Part shown: positions 8,337 through 16,610 of the stretch, in pieces
Layout: every line of letters starts with the position of its first letter
How positions within the stretch are numbered: position 1 is the first letter of the stretch
NCBI RefSeq assembly: GCF_039544005.1
Contig: NZ_BAABKV010000001.1
Span: forward strand, 7,750,001 to 7,814,000
Source: Kitasatospora paranensis
Lineage (GTDB): Bacteria > Actinomycetota > Actinomycetes > Streptomycetales > Streptomycetaceae
Direction of reading: 5' to 3'
DNA: 64,000 nucleotides
Position numbers and translations under genes: made by a program
The notes under the pieces: generated by a model
The model's input: only the letters and a program-made list of their open reading frames with translations
Told to the model about the DNA's origin: nothing
Database searches by the model: none

Positions 8337-9468
8337 TCAGCCGGTGTGTCCGGTCATCATGGCGGCGAGGGCGCGTGCGGCGTCCGGTCCGAAGCACAGC
8401 TCCATACCGCCGGCCGACGCCTCGGCCGAGGCCTCGCTGCGCGGGAAGAGCGCCGCCTCGTAGGCCGCCAGTGCGCCTTCCACGTCCCCGGGGTGGGCGG
8501 CGACGGCCCCGGCGAGCTCGGCGCCGTCCAGCATCGCGAGGTTCGCGCCCTCGCCGGCGAACGGCGACATCAGGTGTGCGGCGTCGCCGAGCAGGGTCAC
8601 GCCGGGGTCCGCTCCCAGCGGTGGCCGATCGGCAGGGCGTGGATCGGCCGGCCGACCAGCGGGCCGTCGCTGTCCGCGACCAGGGCACGCAGGCGCTTGT
8701 CCCAGCCCTCGAAGCGGTCGAGGACGGTCGCCCTGGCCTGGTCGCCGTCGGTGAAGTCGATGCCCGACGTCCAGTCGGCGGGCACCTGGAGCGCGGCGTA
8801 GGTGTGCACGGTGCCGTCGTTCTCCAGGTGGGTGAGGAACCCCGGCCGTCGGCGAGGGCGAACGCCATTCCGCCGCCGACGAGTTCGGCCGTCTCCGGGT
8901 GGTCCGTGGCGGCGTTGCGGAGGTCGGCCTCGACGAAGGACATCCCGGTGTAGCCGGGCGTCGCGTCGGAGACCAGCGGGCGGATCCGCGACCAGGCGCC
9001 GTCGGCGCCGACCAGCAGGTCGGTGGTGAGGTGCCCGCCGCCGGCGAGCGTGACCTCGTGGCGGCCGCCGCCGAGGGCGCGGGCGGCGGTGACCTTGGTG
9101 CCCCACCGGACGGTGCCTTCGGGCAGCGACTCCAGCAGGATGCGGCGCAGGTCGTGGCGGTTGACCTCGGGCCGGCCGCTCTCCTGGCCGTCCTCCGCGA
9201 GGTGGACGGCGGCGTCCCGGTCGAGGATGCGGGTCGCCTCGCCGCCGGGGTGGACGATCGCCCGGAACTCCTCGAACAGACCGGCCGCGCGGAGGGCGAC
9301 CTGCGCCGAGTCCTCGTGGAGGTCGAGCATGCCGCCCTGGTGCCGGGCGGTGGCCGAGGCGTCCAGGTCGAGGACGGTGGCCGCGATGCCGTGGACGTGC
9401 AGGACGCGGGCGAGGGTGAGGCCGCCGAGTCCGGCGCCGACGACGAGGACGGGGTGGTGCGTGGTCAT
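8337..9468 (-). CDS. FAD-dependent monooxygenase, two frame breaks (377 aa when repaired)
   Basis: The N-terminal FAD motif is VLVVGAGLGGLTLARVL, the DG motif is LLVGADGAWSRIRPL, and the GD motif is VTLLGDAAHLMSPFAGEGANLAM in the last third, so all three flavoprotein hydroxylase signatures are present. They fall in three frames. Missing bases near 8840-8843 (C4 run) and 8602-8607 (CCGGGG) account for both switches, and with them the length becomes 377 aa, normal for TetX-type enzymes. The TetR gene on the same strand immediately upstream suggests inducible control. Likely substrates are aromatic antibiotics or polyketides, inferred only from family. Confidence 0.75.
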
Positions 9469-9566
9469 GGCGGATCACTCCTTGGTGCGGGTGCGGGTGC
9501 GGGTTTCGGGCCCGGGTGCGCGCGGCACGGATCCCGGGCGGCGCGGTTCCCGGGTAGCGCGGACGC

Positions 9567-10286
9567 TCAGGCCGGGCCGTCCGCGGCGGGCGCCACGGCG
9601 TCCGGCCGGGGCGTGTGCAGGAAGCCGTTGATCAGCACCCGGAAGCCCCAGACGAGGCGGGCCCCGCCGGCACCGGAGAGCAGACCGGTGCCCTGCGCGG
9701 CCAGGTGCGGACGGGTGTCGGCGGCGACGTCGCGCAGGGCGGTGGCGAGCGCGTCCCACTCCTCCCCGGCGGGCCGGTCGGCGCCCCGCCCGGCGTGCTC
9801 GGCCGCGGTCGCCGTCGCGAACTGGAGCAGCAGGTCGACCGCCCAGGCGGCCCGGTCGGCCGGCACCCCGCCCGCTGCGAGCAGGGCGAGCAGCGCCTCC
9901 AGCAGGTCGAGGTAGCGCTCGCCGGACGGACGGGCCACCAGCGCGGACTGGGCGAGTCCGGGGTGTTCGAACAGGACCGCGGTGTACGAGGTGAGGATCT
10001 GGACGAGCCGGTCCGTCCAGTCGCCCGTGGCTCGTACGGGGGCGAGGTCCACCGAGCCCAGCAGCTCGTCGAGGACGGCGGCGTGCAGCTCGGCGGTGTT
10101 GCGGACGTAGACGTACAGCGAGGCCGGCCCGGTGTCGAGCTCCTGGGCGAGGCGTCGCATGGTGACGCGCTGCAGGCCCTCGGAACGCACCAGTGCGACG
10201 GCGGTCGTGACGATCCCGGCCCGGGTGAGGGCGGGCTTGGCGGGCCGTTCGCGCCGGCTGCGCGGGGCATCGGGGTGTGCGCTCAT
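9567..10286 (-). CDS. TetR/AcrR family repressor, 239 aa
   Basis: N-terminal helix-turn-helix: ALTRAGIVTTAVALVRSEGLQRVTMRRLAQELDTGPASLYVYVRN (about residues 19-63). The C-terminal part resembles the tetracycline-repressor ligand domain (TetR_C), including LLLQFATATAAEHAGR. The start ATG at 10286 follows two palindromic operators. The monooxygenase gene lies 98 bp downstream on the same strand, so regulator and enzyme probably form one transcription unit induced by the enzyme substrate. Confidence 0.9.
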   Translation of the reverse strand: MSAHPDAPRSRRERPAKPALTRAGIVTTAVALVRSEGLQRVTMRRLAQELDTGPASLYVYVRNTAELHAAVLDELLGSVDLAPVRATGDWTDRLVQILTSYTAVLFEHPGLAQSALVARPSGERYLDLLEALLALLAAGGVPADRAAWAVDLLLQFATATAAEHAGRGADRPAGEEWDALATALRDVAADTRPHLAAQGTGLLSGAGGARLVWGFRVLINGFLHTPRPDAVAPAADGPA

Positions 10287-10298
10287 GCCTTCACGATA

Positions 10299-10342
10299 AC
10301 GAACATGTTCGCTCCGAACAAGGTCGTAACGAACATGTTCGT
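10299..10342. promoter_or_regulatory. Twin TetR operators (CGAACATGTTCG) with 30-bp spacing
   Basis: Two palindromes: CGAACATGTTCG at 10300-10311 and ACGAACATGTTCGT at 10329-10342. Their centres are exactly 30 bp apart, about three helical turns, so two dimers would sit on the same DNA face. They lie 13-56 bp upstream of the TetR start codon and 43 bp downstream of the next gene's stop. An additional half site (CGAACA) lies between them. Confidence 0.8.
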
Positions 10343-10384
10343 AGAACTCCGCGCGCAGGTACCTCCGAAGCGCCCGCTGCGCCG

Positions 10385-10810
10385 CTACGGCGTCCGGCGG
10401 GCGGGCCGGGTGCGCGGAGCGTGCGCGCCGCGCCGGGAGTGGAGGGCTGCGGCGCCGGTCAGGGCGACGACCGCGCCGGCGGCCAGGATGCCGCGCGAGG
10501 ACCGGTACGACAGGACGGACCAGCAGGACCGGGCGGACAGCAGGGAGCCGGTGCTCAGCCAGGAGCCGGCCGACAGCAGCGAGAACGCCGAGCCGACCGA
10601 GCCCGCCGACGCCGCACTGCCGATCGAGCCGATGGACAGGACCGAGCCGATCGATCCGACGGACAGCACCGAACGGGACGAGCCGATCGAGAGGAACGAG
10701 TCCTCGGACCAGAGCGACAGCAGGGAGCCCCGGGAGCAGGCCCGGTCGGCCCTGGGGCGATCGGCTCCCGGCAGGTCGGTGAATCCGTGGGCGAGTCTGA
10801 AGGCGGCCAT
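10385..10810 (-). CDS. Ser-Gly hexad repeat protein with C-terminal membrane helix, 141 aa
   Basis: Starts MAAFRLAHGFTDLPGADR and then carries a run of short repeats of the type (x-x-S-x-G-S) from about residue 43 to 85 (for example SIGSSRSVLSVGSIGSVL, SAGSVGSAFS). A hydrophobic helix (GILAAGAVVALTGAAAL) follows near residue 110, then an Arg-rich tail. The period-six pattern of Ser/Gly with aliphatic residues suggests a small beta-solenoid or a membrane-anchored low-complexity surface. I have a general impression of similar proteins in Streptomyces but know no function. It is on the same strand and upstream of the TetR gene. Confidence 0.65.
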   Translation of the reverse strand: MAAFRLAHGFTDLPGADRPRADRACSRGSLLSLWSEDSFLSIGSSRSVLSVGSIGSVLSIGSIGSAASAGSVGSAFSLLSAGSWLSTGSLLSARSCWSVLSYRSSRGILAAGAVVALTGAAALHSRRGAHAPRTRPARRTP

Positions 10811-11176
10811 GCCCCGAGCGTAGGGCGGGCGGGCGGCGCGCGCCGGGTGTACGGCCGGGGTCGGCCGGTTCGGATGACACGGACGGCCGAGTCACGGCCT
10901 GCCCTGCGCGGAAATCCGCCCGGCCGACGTACCGTCGGACAGGTGGGGCGCCGCGCGCGCTCCACCCCGTGACGCCAGGTCCGGCCGCACCCCTCCGCGG
11001 CCGGACCTGGCCGTTTTCGGCGGCGGCGGCCGGCCGGCCCGGCAGTCGCGAGGGGGTGTGGGATCGGCTGCGAATCCTGTGGCCCCGCGTAGTTACCGGC
11101 TGGTAGCATCGGCGCCCGGTCCGCGTCCGGTACGGCCGCGATGCCCGAGGAACGGCCCGCCCGCGGAGGAGTAGCC
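10811..11176. other. Gene-free interval between divergent genes
   Basis: No credible coding frame. It holds a strong hairpin (next entry), a second weaker GC-rich inverted repeat around 10942-10966, and the leader of the enoyl-CoA hydratase gene with its GGAGGAG ribosome binding site at 11165-11171. Confidence 0.6.
10974..11011 (+). terminator. Perfect 15-bp hairpin followed by TTTT
   Basis: Arms 10974-10988 and 10997-11011 are fully complementary, with an 8-nt loop, followed closely by CGTTTTCGG. It has the shape of a factor-independent terminator read rightward, yet it lies between two divergent genes with no obvious gene to end. It may end an unseen small transcript or attenuate the hydratase leader. 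Confidence 0.55.
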
Positions 11177-11848
11177 ATGCCCAGTCTGGACCGTCAGGAC
11201 GACGTTTTCGTGCTCGACATCGGGGACGGTGAGAACCGCTTCCACCCGGACTGGCTCGCCGCCGTCAACGCCCTGCTCGACGAGGTGGAGAAGGCCGATG
11301 GCCCGCGGGCGCTGGTGACCGCCGCCTCCGGCAAGTTCTACTCCAACGGCCTCGACCTGGACTGGCTCTTCGCCCACGCGGACCGGGCGGTCGAGTACGT
11401 CGGCGGTGTCCAGGACCTGCTGGCCCGGGTGCTGACCCTGCCGGTGGTCACCGTGGCGGCCCTCCAGGGGCACACCTTCGCGGCCGGGGCGATGTTCTCG
11501 CTGGCGCACGACTTCCGGGTGATGCGCGCGGACCGCGGATTCTGGTGCCTGCCCGAGGCCGAGATCGACATTCCGTTCACGGTCGGCATGTCCGCCCTCA
11601 TCCAGGCCCGGCTGGCCCCGCAGACCGCGCACGAGGCGATGGTCACCGCCCGTCGCTACGGCGGCCGGGACGCGCTCGCCGCGGCGATCGTCGACCGGGC
11701 GGTGGACGAGGAGGTGGTGCGGCAGAGCGCCGTCGAGATCGCCCGCTCCCACGCGGCCAAGGCGGGGGCCACTCTCGGCACCATCAAGACCCGGATGTAC
11801 GCCCCCGCCCTGGCGGCGCTGCGGGACAAGGACATCCCGGTGGGCTGA
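11177..11848 (+). CDS. Enoyl-CoA hydratase/isomerase family protein, 223 aa
   Basis: Crotonase fold. Conserved oxyanion-hole segments are ALVTAASGKFYSNGLDLDWL and VVTVAALQGHTFAAGAMFSLAHDFRVMRAD. The usual second catalytic Glu region is AEIDIPF. The length is slightly short for a hydratase and closer to delta3,delta2-enoyl-CoA isomerases. Members act on acyl-CoA thioesters in the cytoplasm. The ATG at 11177 is chosen because GGAGGAG lies 6 nt upstream. An SDR gene follows 132 bp downstream on the same strand. Confidence 0.85.
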   Translation: MPSLDRQDDVFVLDIGDGENRFHPDWLAAVNALLDEVEKADGPRALVTAASGKFYSNGLDLDWLFAHADRAVEYVGGVQDLLARVLTLPVVTVAALQGHTFAAGAMFSLAHDFRVMRADRGFWCLPEAEIDIPFTVGMSALIQARLAPQTAHEAMVTARRYGGRDALAAAIVDRAVDEEVVRQSAVEIARSHAAKAGATLGTIKTRMYAPALAALRDKDIPVG

Positions 11849-11980
11849 CGCGGCCCCCGACGGCGGAGGGGCCGGCGTCACCGGCGCCTCGTCACCTCCC
11901 CGGCGCTTTCCGGCCGCAGGCCGCCCCGGGTCGGCCGGATCCCGGCTTTCCGACCTGCACCGATCGGGTAAGGAGCGGTC

Positions 11981-12670
11981 ATGGGCACACATCTCGTCAC
12001 CGGAGCCGGATCGGGTATCGGAGCAGCCGTGGCCGGGCGTCTCGCCGCCAGGGGCCAGCAGTTGTGGCTCCTGGCGCGGGACGCCGCGCGGGCCGAACAG
12101 TTGCAGGCGGACTTCCCCGGCAGCCGGACGCTGGTGGCCGACCTCGCGGTGCCCGGCGCGCTGGCCGGTGCCCTGGCCCGGCAGGAACTGCCGGACGCCC
12201 TCGACTCCCTGCTGCACGTGGCCGGGGTGCTGGAACCCGGTGCGGTCGGCGAGTTCACGGTCGGCAGCTGGGAGGAGACGCTCGCGGTCAACCTGGTGGC
12301 ACCCGCCGAGCTCACCCGGCTCGTGCTGCCCGCGCTGCGGTCCGCGCGCGGCCACGTCGTCTTCCTCAACTCCGGGGCCGGCCTGCACGCCCCGCCGGGG
12401 CTCGGGGCCTACGCCTGCTCGAAGTTCGCGCTGAAGGCGCTGGCCGAGTCGCTGCGCGCGGAGGAGTACCCGCACGGCGTCCGGGTGACCACCGTCTACC
12501 CGGGTGAGACCGCCACCCCCATGCAGGTCAGGCTGCACGCCCGGCTGGGGCTGGCCTACGACCCGGACACCTGCATCACGCCCGGCTCCGTGGCGTCGGC
12601 CGTGCTCACCGCGCTCGACCTGCCGCGCGACGCGATGATGAGCGACCTGATGGTCCGCCCCGGCTGCTGA
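11981..12670 (+). CDS. Short-chain dehydrogenase/reductase, 229 aa
   Basis: Classical SDR. The cofactor motif is TGAGSGIG at residues 7-14, the LHVAGVL block takes the place of NNAG, the catalytic Ser is in VFLNSGAG, and the active-site YxxxK is YACSKFALK. The YPGETATPM block is typical of the SDR family. NAD(P)-dependent oxidation or reduction of a small alcohol or ketone is expected. It is preceded by TAAGGAG, about 6 nt from the ATG. It ends close to the converging lanthipeptide exporter gene. Confidence 0.9.
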   Translation: MGTHLVTGAGSGIGAAVAGRLAARGQQLWLLARDAARAEQLQADFPGSRTLVADLAVPGALAGALARQELPDALDSLLHVAGVLEPGAVGEFTVGSWEETLAVNLVAPAELTRLVLPALRSARGHVVFLNSGAGLHAPPGLGAYACSKFALKALAESLRAEEYPHGVRVTTVYPGETATPMQVRLHARLGLAYDPDTCITPGSVASAVLTALDLPRDAMMSDLMVRPGC

Positions 12671-12692
12671 CGGACCGTCAGGCTGGCGCCGG

Positions 12693-14483
12693 TCAGCCGT
12701 CGGCGCCCGGGGCGGTGTCCCGGGCGCCGACCAGGTCGGCGTACTCCGGTGCGGTGGCGAGGAGTTCGGCGTGGGTGCCGAGCCTGGGCCCGGTCCCGTC
12801 GAGCAGCAGGATCCGGTCGGCCCGGCGGGCCGGCCCGGCCCGGTGGGTGATGCTGACGACCGTGCCGTGCCGCCGCCGGAACGCGGCCTCGGCGCAGCGC
12901 TCCGCCGCCGCGTCCAGGTGCCGGGTGGCCTCGTCCAGCACGACCAGTCCGGCCGGCGACAGGTAGGCGCGGACGAGCGCGATCTGCTGCCGCTCGCCCG
13001 CCGACAGCGCGGCCGGGTCGACGGTCGCGTCGAGGCCGCCGAGCCGTGCCAGCAGCCCGTCCGCGCCCAGTGCGTGCGCCGCGTCGACGACCGTGCCGTC
13101 CGTCGCCCCCGGCGCCAGCCAGCGCAGGTTGTCGCGCAGGGGCCCGCCGAACACGTACGCGTCCTGGGGGAGCAGCACCCGGAGGCGGGCCAGTTCGCGG
13201 GCGTCGACGCGTCCGACGGGCACGCCGCCGAGCAGCACCTGTCCGCCGTCGGGCGCCGTGATCCCGCACAGCACGTCCGCCAGGGTGGACTTGCCGATGC
13301 CGGACGGGCCGACGACCGCGAGGTGCTCGCCGTCGGCGATCCGCAGGTCGAGCCGGTCGAGCACCCGCTCCGCCGACGCGCCGTACGCGAAGGTGACGCC
13401 GGCGAACCGCGCCGAGCCGTCGGCCGGCCGGACGGGCGGCCCGGGCCGCGCCGCAGGCGGCGGCCGGTGCGCGGCCTCGGCGAGGCGTTCCGCCGCCACC
13501 GCCAGTCGCAGCCAGGACGCGCCGACGCCCTGCACGAGCAGCTTCAGGGCCGGCTCCATCGTGCCCACCACGTAGGCGAGGACGCCGACGACACCGCCCG
13601 CGGTCATCCCGCCCCGCACCAGCGACGGCGCGTCCAGCACGACGAGCAGCAGCGGCAGATGGGCGCCCAGCGCGACCAGCAGCCGACGCAGGGCCGCCAC
13701 CCGGGCCAGCGAGCGGGCGGCGGCGCCCTGGGCCGCCGCCGCCGCCAGGGCCTCCCGTTCGGCATGCCCCTGGGCACCGCAGGCGACCAGGTCGCGCAGG
13801 GCGTGCAGGGTGTCGACGCAGACGCCGGCCAGCGTCTCCTCGGTGAGGAACGCCCGGCGCTGCCGGCGCACGGTGGCCGGCGCCAGCGCGGCGAACGCGC
13901 CCAGCGCCAGCAGCAGGGGCAGGGCGACCGGGGGCACGGCGGCCGGGGCGAGCGCGGCGGTGCCCGCGACGACCGCCGCCGCAGTCAGCGCGAAGTGCCA
14001 GACGACCAGCAACTGCCCGGCCACGGCGTCCCGGACGGCCTCCACCTGTCGGGTCATTCGGGCCACCACGACCGCCGCCTCGCCGCCCCGCCGGGCCCCG
14101 CCGGGCCCGACCGCCCGGTGCAGGGTGCCGGTCACCACCTCGCGCAGCAGGCTGTCGCGCAGCGGCTCCACGATCTCGGCCAGCCAGGGGTACGTCTGCC
14201 GGGCGGCCCACGCGCCGGCGAGGGTGACGGCGGCGAACGCGGCGAGCCAGCCCGCCGCCAGGCCGGGGCGGTGCGCCAGGAAGCCGCGGTCCACCGCGAG
14301 CGCCAGTGTCTTGCCGGCGGCCAGCGCGGGCGCGGCGGACAGCAGCGTCCAGAGGGTGAGCCGCAGCAGCGGCCCGCGGCTGCCGCGCAGCCCCGTCCGC
14401 AGCAGCCGCAGCCCCGCTCCCCGGTCGTCGGGTGCGGCGGACGGCCCGGGTGCGGGTGCGGCGGACGGATCGGGTGCGGGCAT
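12693..14483 (-). CDS. ABC transporter, fused permease/ATPase, second lanthipeptide exporter subunit, 596 aa
   Basis: The N-terminal membrane domain has about six helices, followed by an ATP-binding domain: Walker A VVGPSGIGKST, Q-loop VLLPQDAY, signature LSAGERQQIALVRAYL, Walker B GLVVLDEATRHLD and the switch His in SITHRA. It begins 12 bp after the stop of the preceding exporter gene and is last in the lanKC-precursor-exporter-exporter operon. It corresponds to RamB/AmfB of SapB-type systems, which with its partner exports and probably processes the peptide. The Asp after the signature and the intact Walker B suggest an active ATPase. Confidence 0.85.
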   Translation of the reverse strand: MPAPDPSAAPAPGPSAAPDDRGAGLRLLRTGLRGSRGPLLRLTLWTLLSAAPALAAGKTLALAVDRGFLAHRPGLAAGWLAAFAAVTLAGAWAARQTYPWLAEIVEPLRDSLLREVVTGTLHRAVGPGGARRGGEAAVVVARMTRQVEAVRDAVAGQLLVVWHFALTAAAVVAGTAALAPAAVPPVALPLLLALGAFAALAPATVRRQRRAFLTEETLAGVCVDTLHALRDLVACGAQGHAEREALAAAAAQGAAARSLARVAALRRLLVALGAHLPLLLVVLDAPSLVRGGMTAGGVVGVLAYVVGTMEPALKLLVQGVGASWLRLAVAAERLAEAAHRPPPAARPGPPVRPADGSARFAGVTFAYGASAERVLDRLDLRIADGEHLAVVGPSGIGKSTLADVLCGITAPDGGQVLLGGVPVGRVDARELARLRVLLPQDAYVFGGPLRDNLRWLAPGATDGTVVDAAHALGADGLLARLGGLDATVDPAALSAGERQQIALVRAYLSPAGLVVLDEATRHLDAAAERCAEAAFRRRHGTVVSITHRAGPARRADRILLLDGTGPRLGTHAELLATAPEYADLVGARDTAPGADG

Positions 14484-14495
14484 CGGGTGTCCCTC

Positions 14496-16309
14496 TCAGT
14501 CGGCCGGGTCGTGGAAGACGCTGCGGTACTCGGGCAGCCGCCACAGCGCGGCGTGCGGTGCGAGGCCGCGGATCCGCCCGGCGTCCAGCCAGGCGACGGC
14601 GTCGGCGCGGGCGGCCGTCGCCGCGCGGCGGGTCACCACCAGGCGGGTCCGGCCGGGAAGATCGCGGTCCATCGCCGCCAGCACCGCGGCCTCGGTCGCG
14701 CCGTCCAGGCTCGACGTCGCCTCGTCCAGCACGAGCAGCCGCCCGCCGTGGGCGAACGCCCGCGCGAGGCCCAGGCGTTGGCGCTCGCCGCCGGACAGCG
14801 GGGTCAGCGCCGTCGGAGTGCGGTAGCCCTCCGGCAGCCGCCGGACGAAGCCGTCCGCCCGGGCGGCGCGCGCCGCCGCGTGCACCGCGTCGGGCGCCAC
14901 CGGCTCGGCTGCCAGGGCGAGGGCGTCCAGCAGGGTCGCCCCCGGCAGTGCGGGGTCGGCGAAGGCGTGGGCGACTGCCGCCCGGAGGTCCCCGGGGCGG
15001 ATCCCGTCCATGCGGACGCCGTCGAGCAGCACCTCGCCCTCGTCGGGGTCGAGCAGGCCGCCGGCCACCGCGGCGAGCAGGGACGCGCCGGAGCCCGAGC
15101 GGCCCACCACGGCGACGCAGGTCCCGGCGGGCACCCGCAGGTCCAGCCCGTCCAGGACGGCCGCGCCGGAGCGGCGGAGCGTCACCCCCGCAGCTCCAGC
15201 AGCCCGGCCCCCGGCGGCAGCGGGACGGTGCCGGGCGCACGCACCGGGAGGTCGAGGACCTCGGCCACCCGGCCTGCGCCGGCCCTGGCCCGGGCGAGGT
15301 CGAGCAGGCTCTGCGCCGTTCCGAAGCCGCTCAGGCCGATGCCGGTGTACCCGAGCGCCGCGAGCAGCCCACCGACGGTCAGGGCACCGGCGGAGAGCTC
15401 GTACCCGGCCACGGCCAGCACGGTCAGCTGGGTCGCGGGGGCCAGCAGGCCGGTGGCCCAGGCGATCCGGCGCTGGCTGTCCCACAGTCGGCGGCCGTGC
15501 CGGGCGAGCTCCGGCACCGGCGCGAGCACCCGTTCGATCTCCTGTTCCAGGGTGGCGGAGGCGGCGATGCTGCGGCTGCCGCCGAGCGCGTCGAGCAGGC
15601 GGGTCGCGAGGTCGGCCTGCACCCGCTGGTAGCCCGCCCCGAGCCGGCCGGCGCGGCGCAGGTAGCGGCGGACCAGGACGAAGCCGGCCGGGGCAGTGGC
15701 CAGGAAGGCGGCGGCCAGCGGCAGGGCGAGCACCGCCAGCGCGGTGACGGCGCCCAGCGCCAGTGCGAGCTGGGCCGCCGAGTAGACCACCGCCTGGGCG
15801 GCCAGCGCGGCCTCCGGGGCGCTGCCGGTGAGCCGTGCGACGAGATCCCCGGGCGCGAACCGGACCGCCGGGTACGGCCCGGCGGCCACCACCCGGCGGA
15901 TCGTCTCCTGCCGCAGGTGCACGGTGGCGTCGGCGGCGGCCCGCGGTCCCGCGTACTGGCCGACCGTCTCGGCGGCCGTCAGCACGCAGAGGACGCCGAG
16001 CAGCGGTACCCAGCCGGTGCCCTGGCCGCGCAGCACCCGGTCGACGGCGTCGGCCAGGACGGCGGGCAGGGCCAGCGCCGCGGCCGTGCTCACCGCCACC
16101 GTGCCGGCCAGCACCGCCGCCCAGCCCCGGGTGCGCACCAGGACGCGGCGCAGCAGCCGGGACGCGCCCGGTGCGGTGTGCCGCTCCCCGGCGGCGTCCG
16201 GGTGTACCGCTTGCGCCGCCTCGGCCCCGGTCCGTCCGGCCGCGGCGGCCGTCCGCCGTGCCGTCCCGCCGGGGGCGGGCGCCGCCGGGTTCGGGGGAGT
16301 GGTGCGCAT
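14496..16309 (-). CDS. ABC transporter, fused permease/ATPase, first lanthipeptide exporter subunit, one frame break (604 aa)
   Basis: The membrane domain (MRTTPPNPAAP start, five or six helices) and the ATPase domain lie in two frames. The first ends ...PGAGLLELRG and the second begins VTLRRSGAAVLDGLDLRVP. One base missing in the C5 run at 15184-15188 explains the break. The ATPase domain has Walker A VVGRSGSGASLL (Gly-Ala-Ser in place of Gly-Lys-Ser, so the catalytic Lys is replaced), signature LSGGERQRLGLARAF and Walker B LLVLDEATSSLD. The degenerate Walker A makes it the likely inactive half of a heterodimeric exporter, like RamA/AmfA. Confidence 0.8.
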
Positions 16310-16355
16310 CGGCGGTCCCTTCGGATCGTGGGCGGCGAGGCCGCCCGGACGCGGC

Positions 16356-16389
16356 GCCGGCCCGGGCGGTCGGGACCGCCCGGGCCGGC
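16356..16389 (-). terminator. Hairpin 2 between lanthipeptide precursor and exporter genes
   Basis: Arms 16356-16371 and 16374-16389 are perfectly complementary (16 bp, tight 2-nt loop, in practice a few pairs open). It lies downstream of the precursor stop and upstream of the exporter start at 16309. With the next hairpin it can act as an attenuator that lets precursor mRNA outnumber exporter mRNA. No U tract is present. Confidence 0.7.
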
Positions 16390-16398
16390 TCGGTGCCA

Positions 16399-16434
16399 CC
16401 CGGTCGGCCGGCGGATCGCCGCCGGCCGACCGGG
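16399..16434 (-). terminator. Hairpin 1 immediately after the lanthipeptide precursor gene
   Basis: Arms 16399-16414 and 16419-16434 form a perfect 16-bp stem closed by an ATCG loop, 10 bp past the precursor stop codon. It is a partial terminator or mRNA-stabilising stem, as often found after RiPP precursor genes. Confidence 0.75.
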
Positions 16435-16443
16435 CCTGTCCGC

Positions 16444-16569
16444 TCAGAGGCAGAGCAGGGTGCTGACCGTGCTGTTGGTGCAGTTGACGGCGCTCAGCGA
16501 GCTGAGGACCGACTGGTACTCGGTGGTCTCCTCGGGGGTCTCCAGGGCCTGGAGGCTCAGGATCGACAT
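16444..16569 (-). CDS. SapB/AmfS-type class III lanthipeptide precursor, 41 aa
   Basis: A short gene with a GGGAGA ribosome binding site 5 nt upstream. The leader MSILSLQALETPEET has the LLDLQ/LQxxE-type helix that class III synthetases recognise (compare MNLFDLQSMETP of RamS). The core carries two S-x-x-S-x-x-x-C units, SSLSAVNC (residues 23-30) and STVSTLLC (33-40), the pattern that becomes lanthionine or labionin rings in SapB, AmfS and relatives. It ends in CL. It sits between the synthetase and exporter genes, in the usual operon order. The product is expected to be an exported amphiphilic peptide, possibly a morphogenetic surfactant. Confidence 0.9.
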   Translation of the reverse strand: MSILSLQALETPEETTEYQSVLSSLSAVNCTNSTVSTLLCL

Positions 16570-16610
16570 GGTGGTCTCCCATCGGGTCGGTGGTGCGGTC
16601 TTCCGGCGGT

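Noticed and set aside
10940..11010. Possible tRNA-like or small RNA fold in the hairpin region
   Set aside because: The arms do not give a cloverleaf, and no anticodon loop or conserved T-loop sequence is present.
12771..15632. A 950-codon open frame antisense to the exporter genes
   Set aside because: It is a mirror of two clear ABC transporter genes with GC-rich codons. Its translation has Gln/Arg/Gly shadow composition and no domain.
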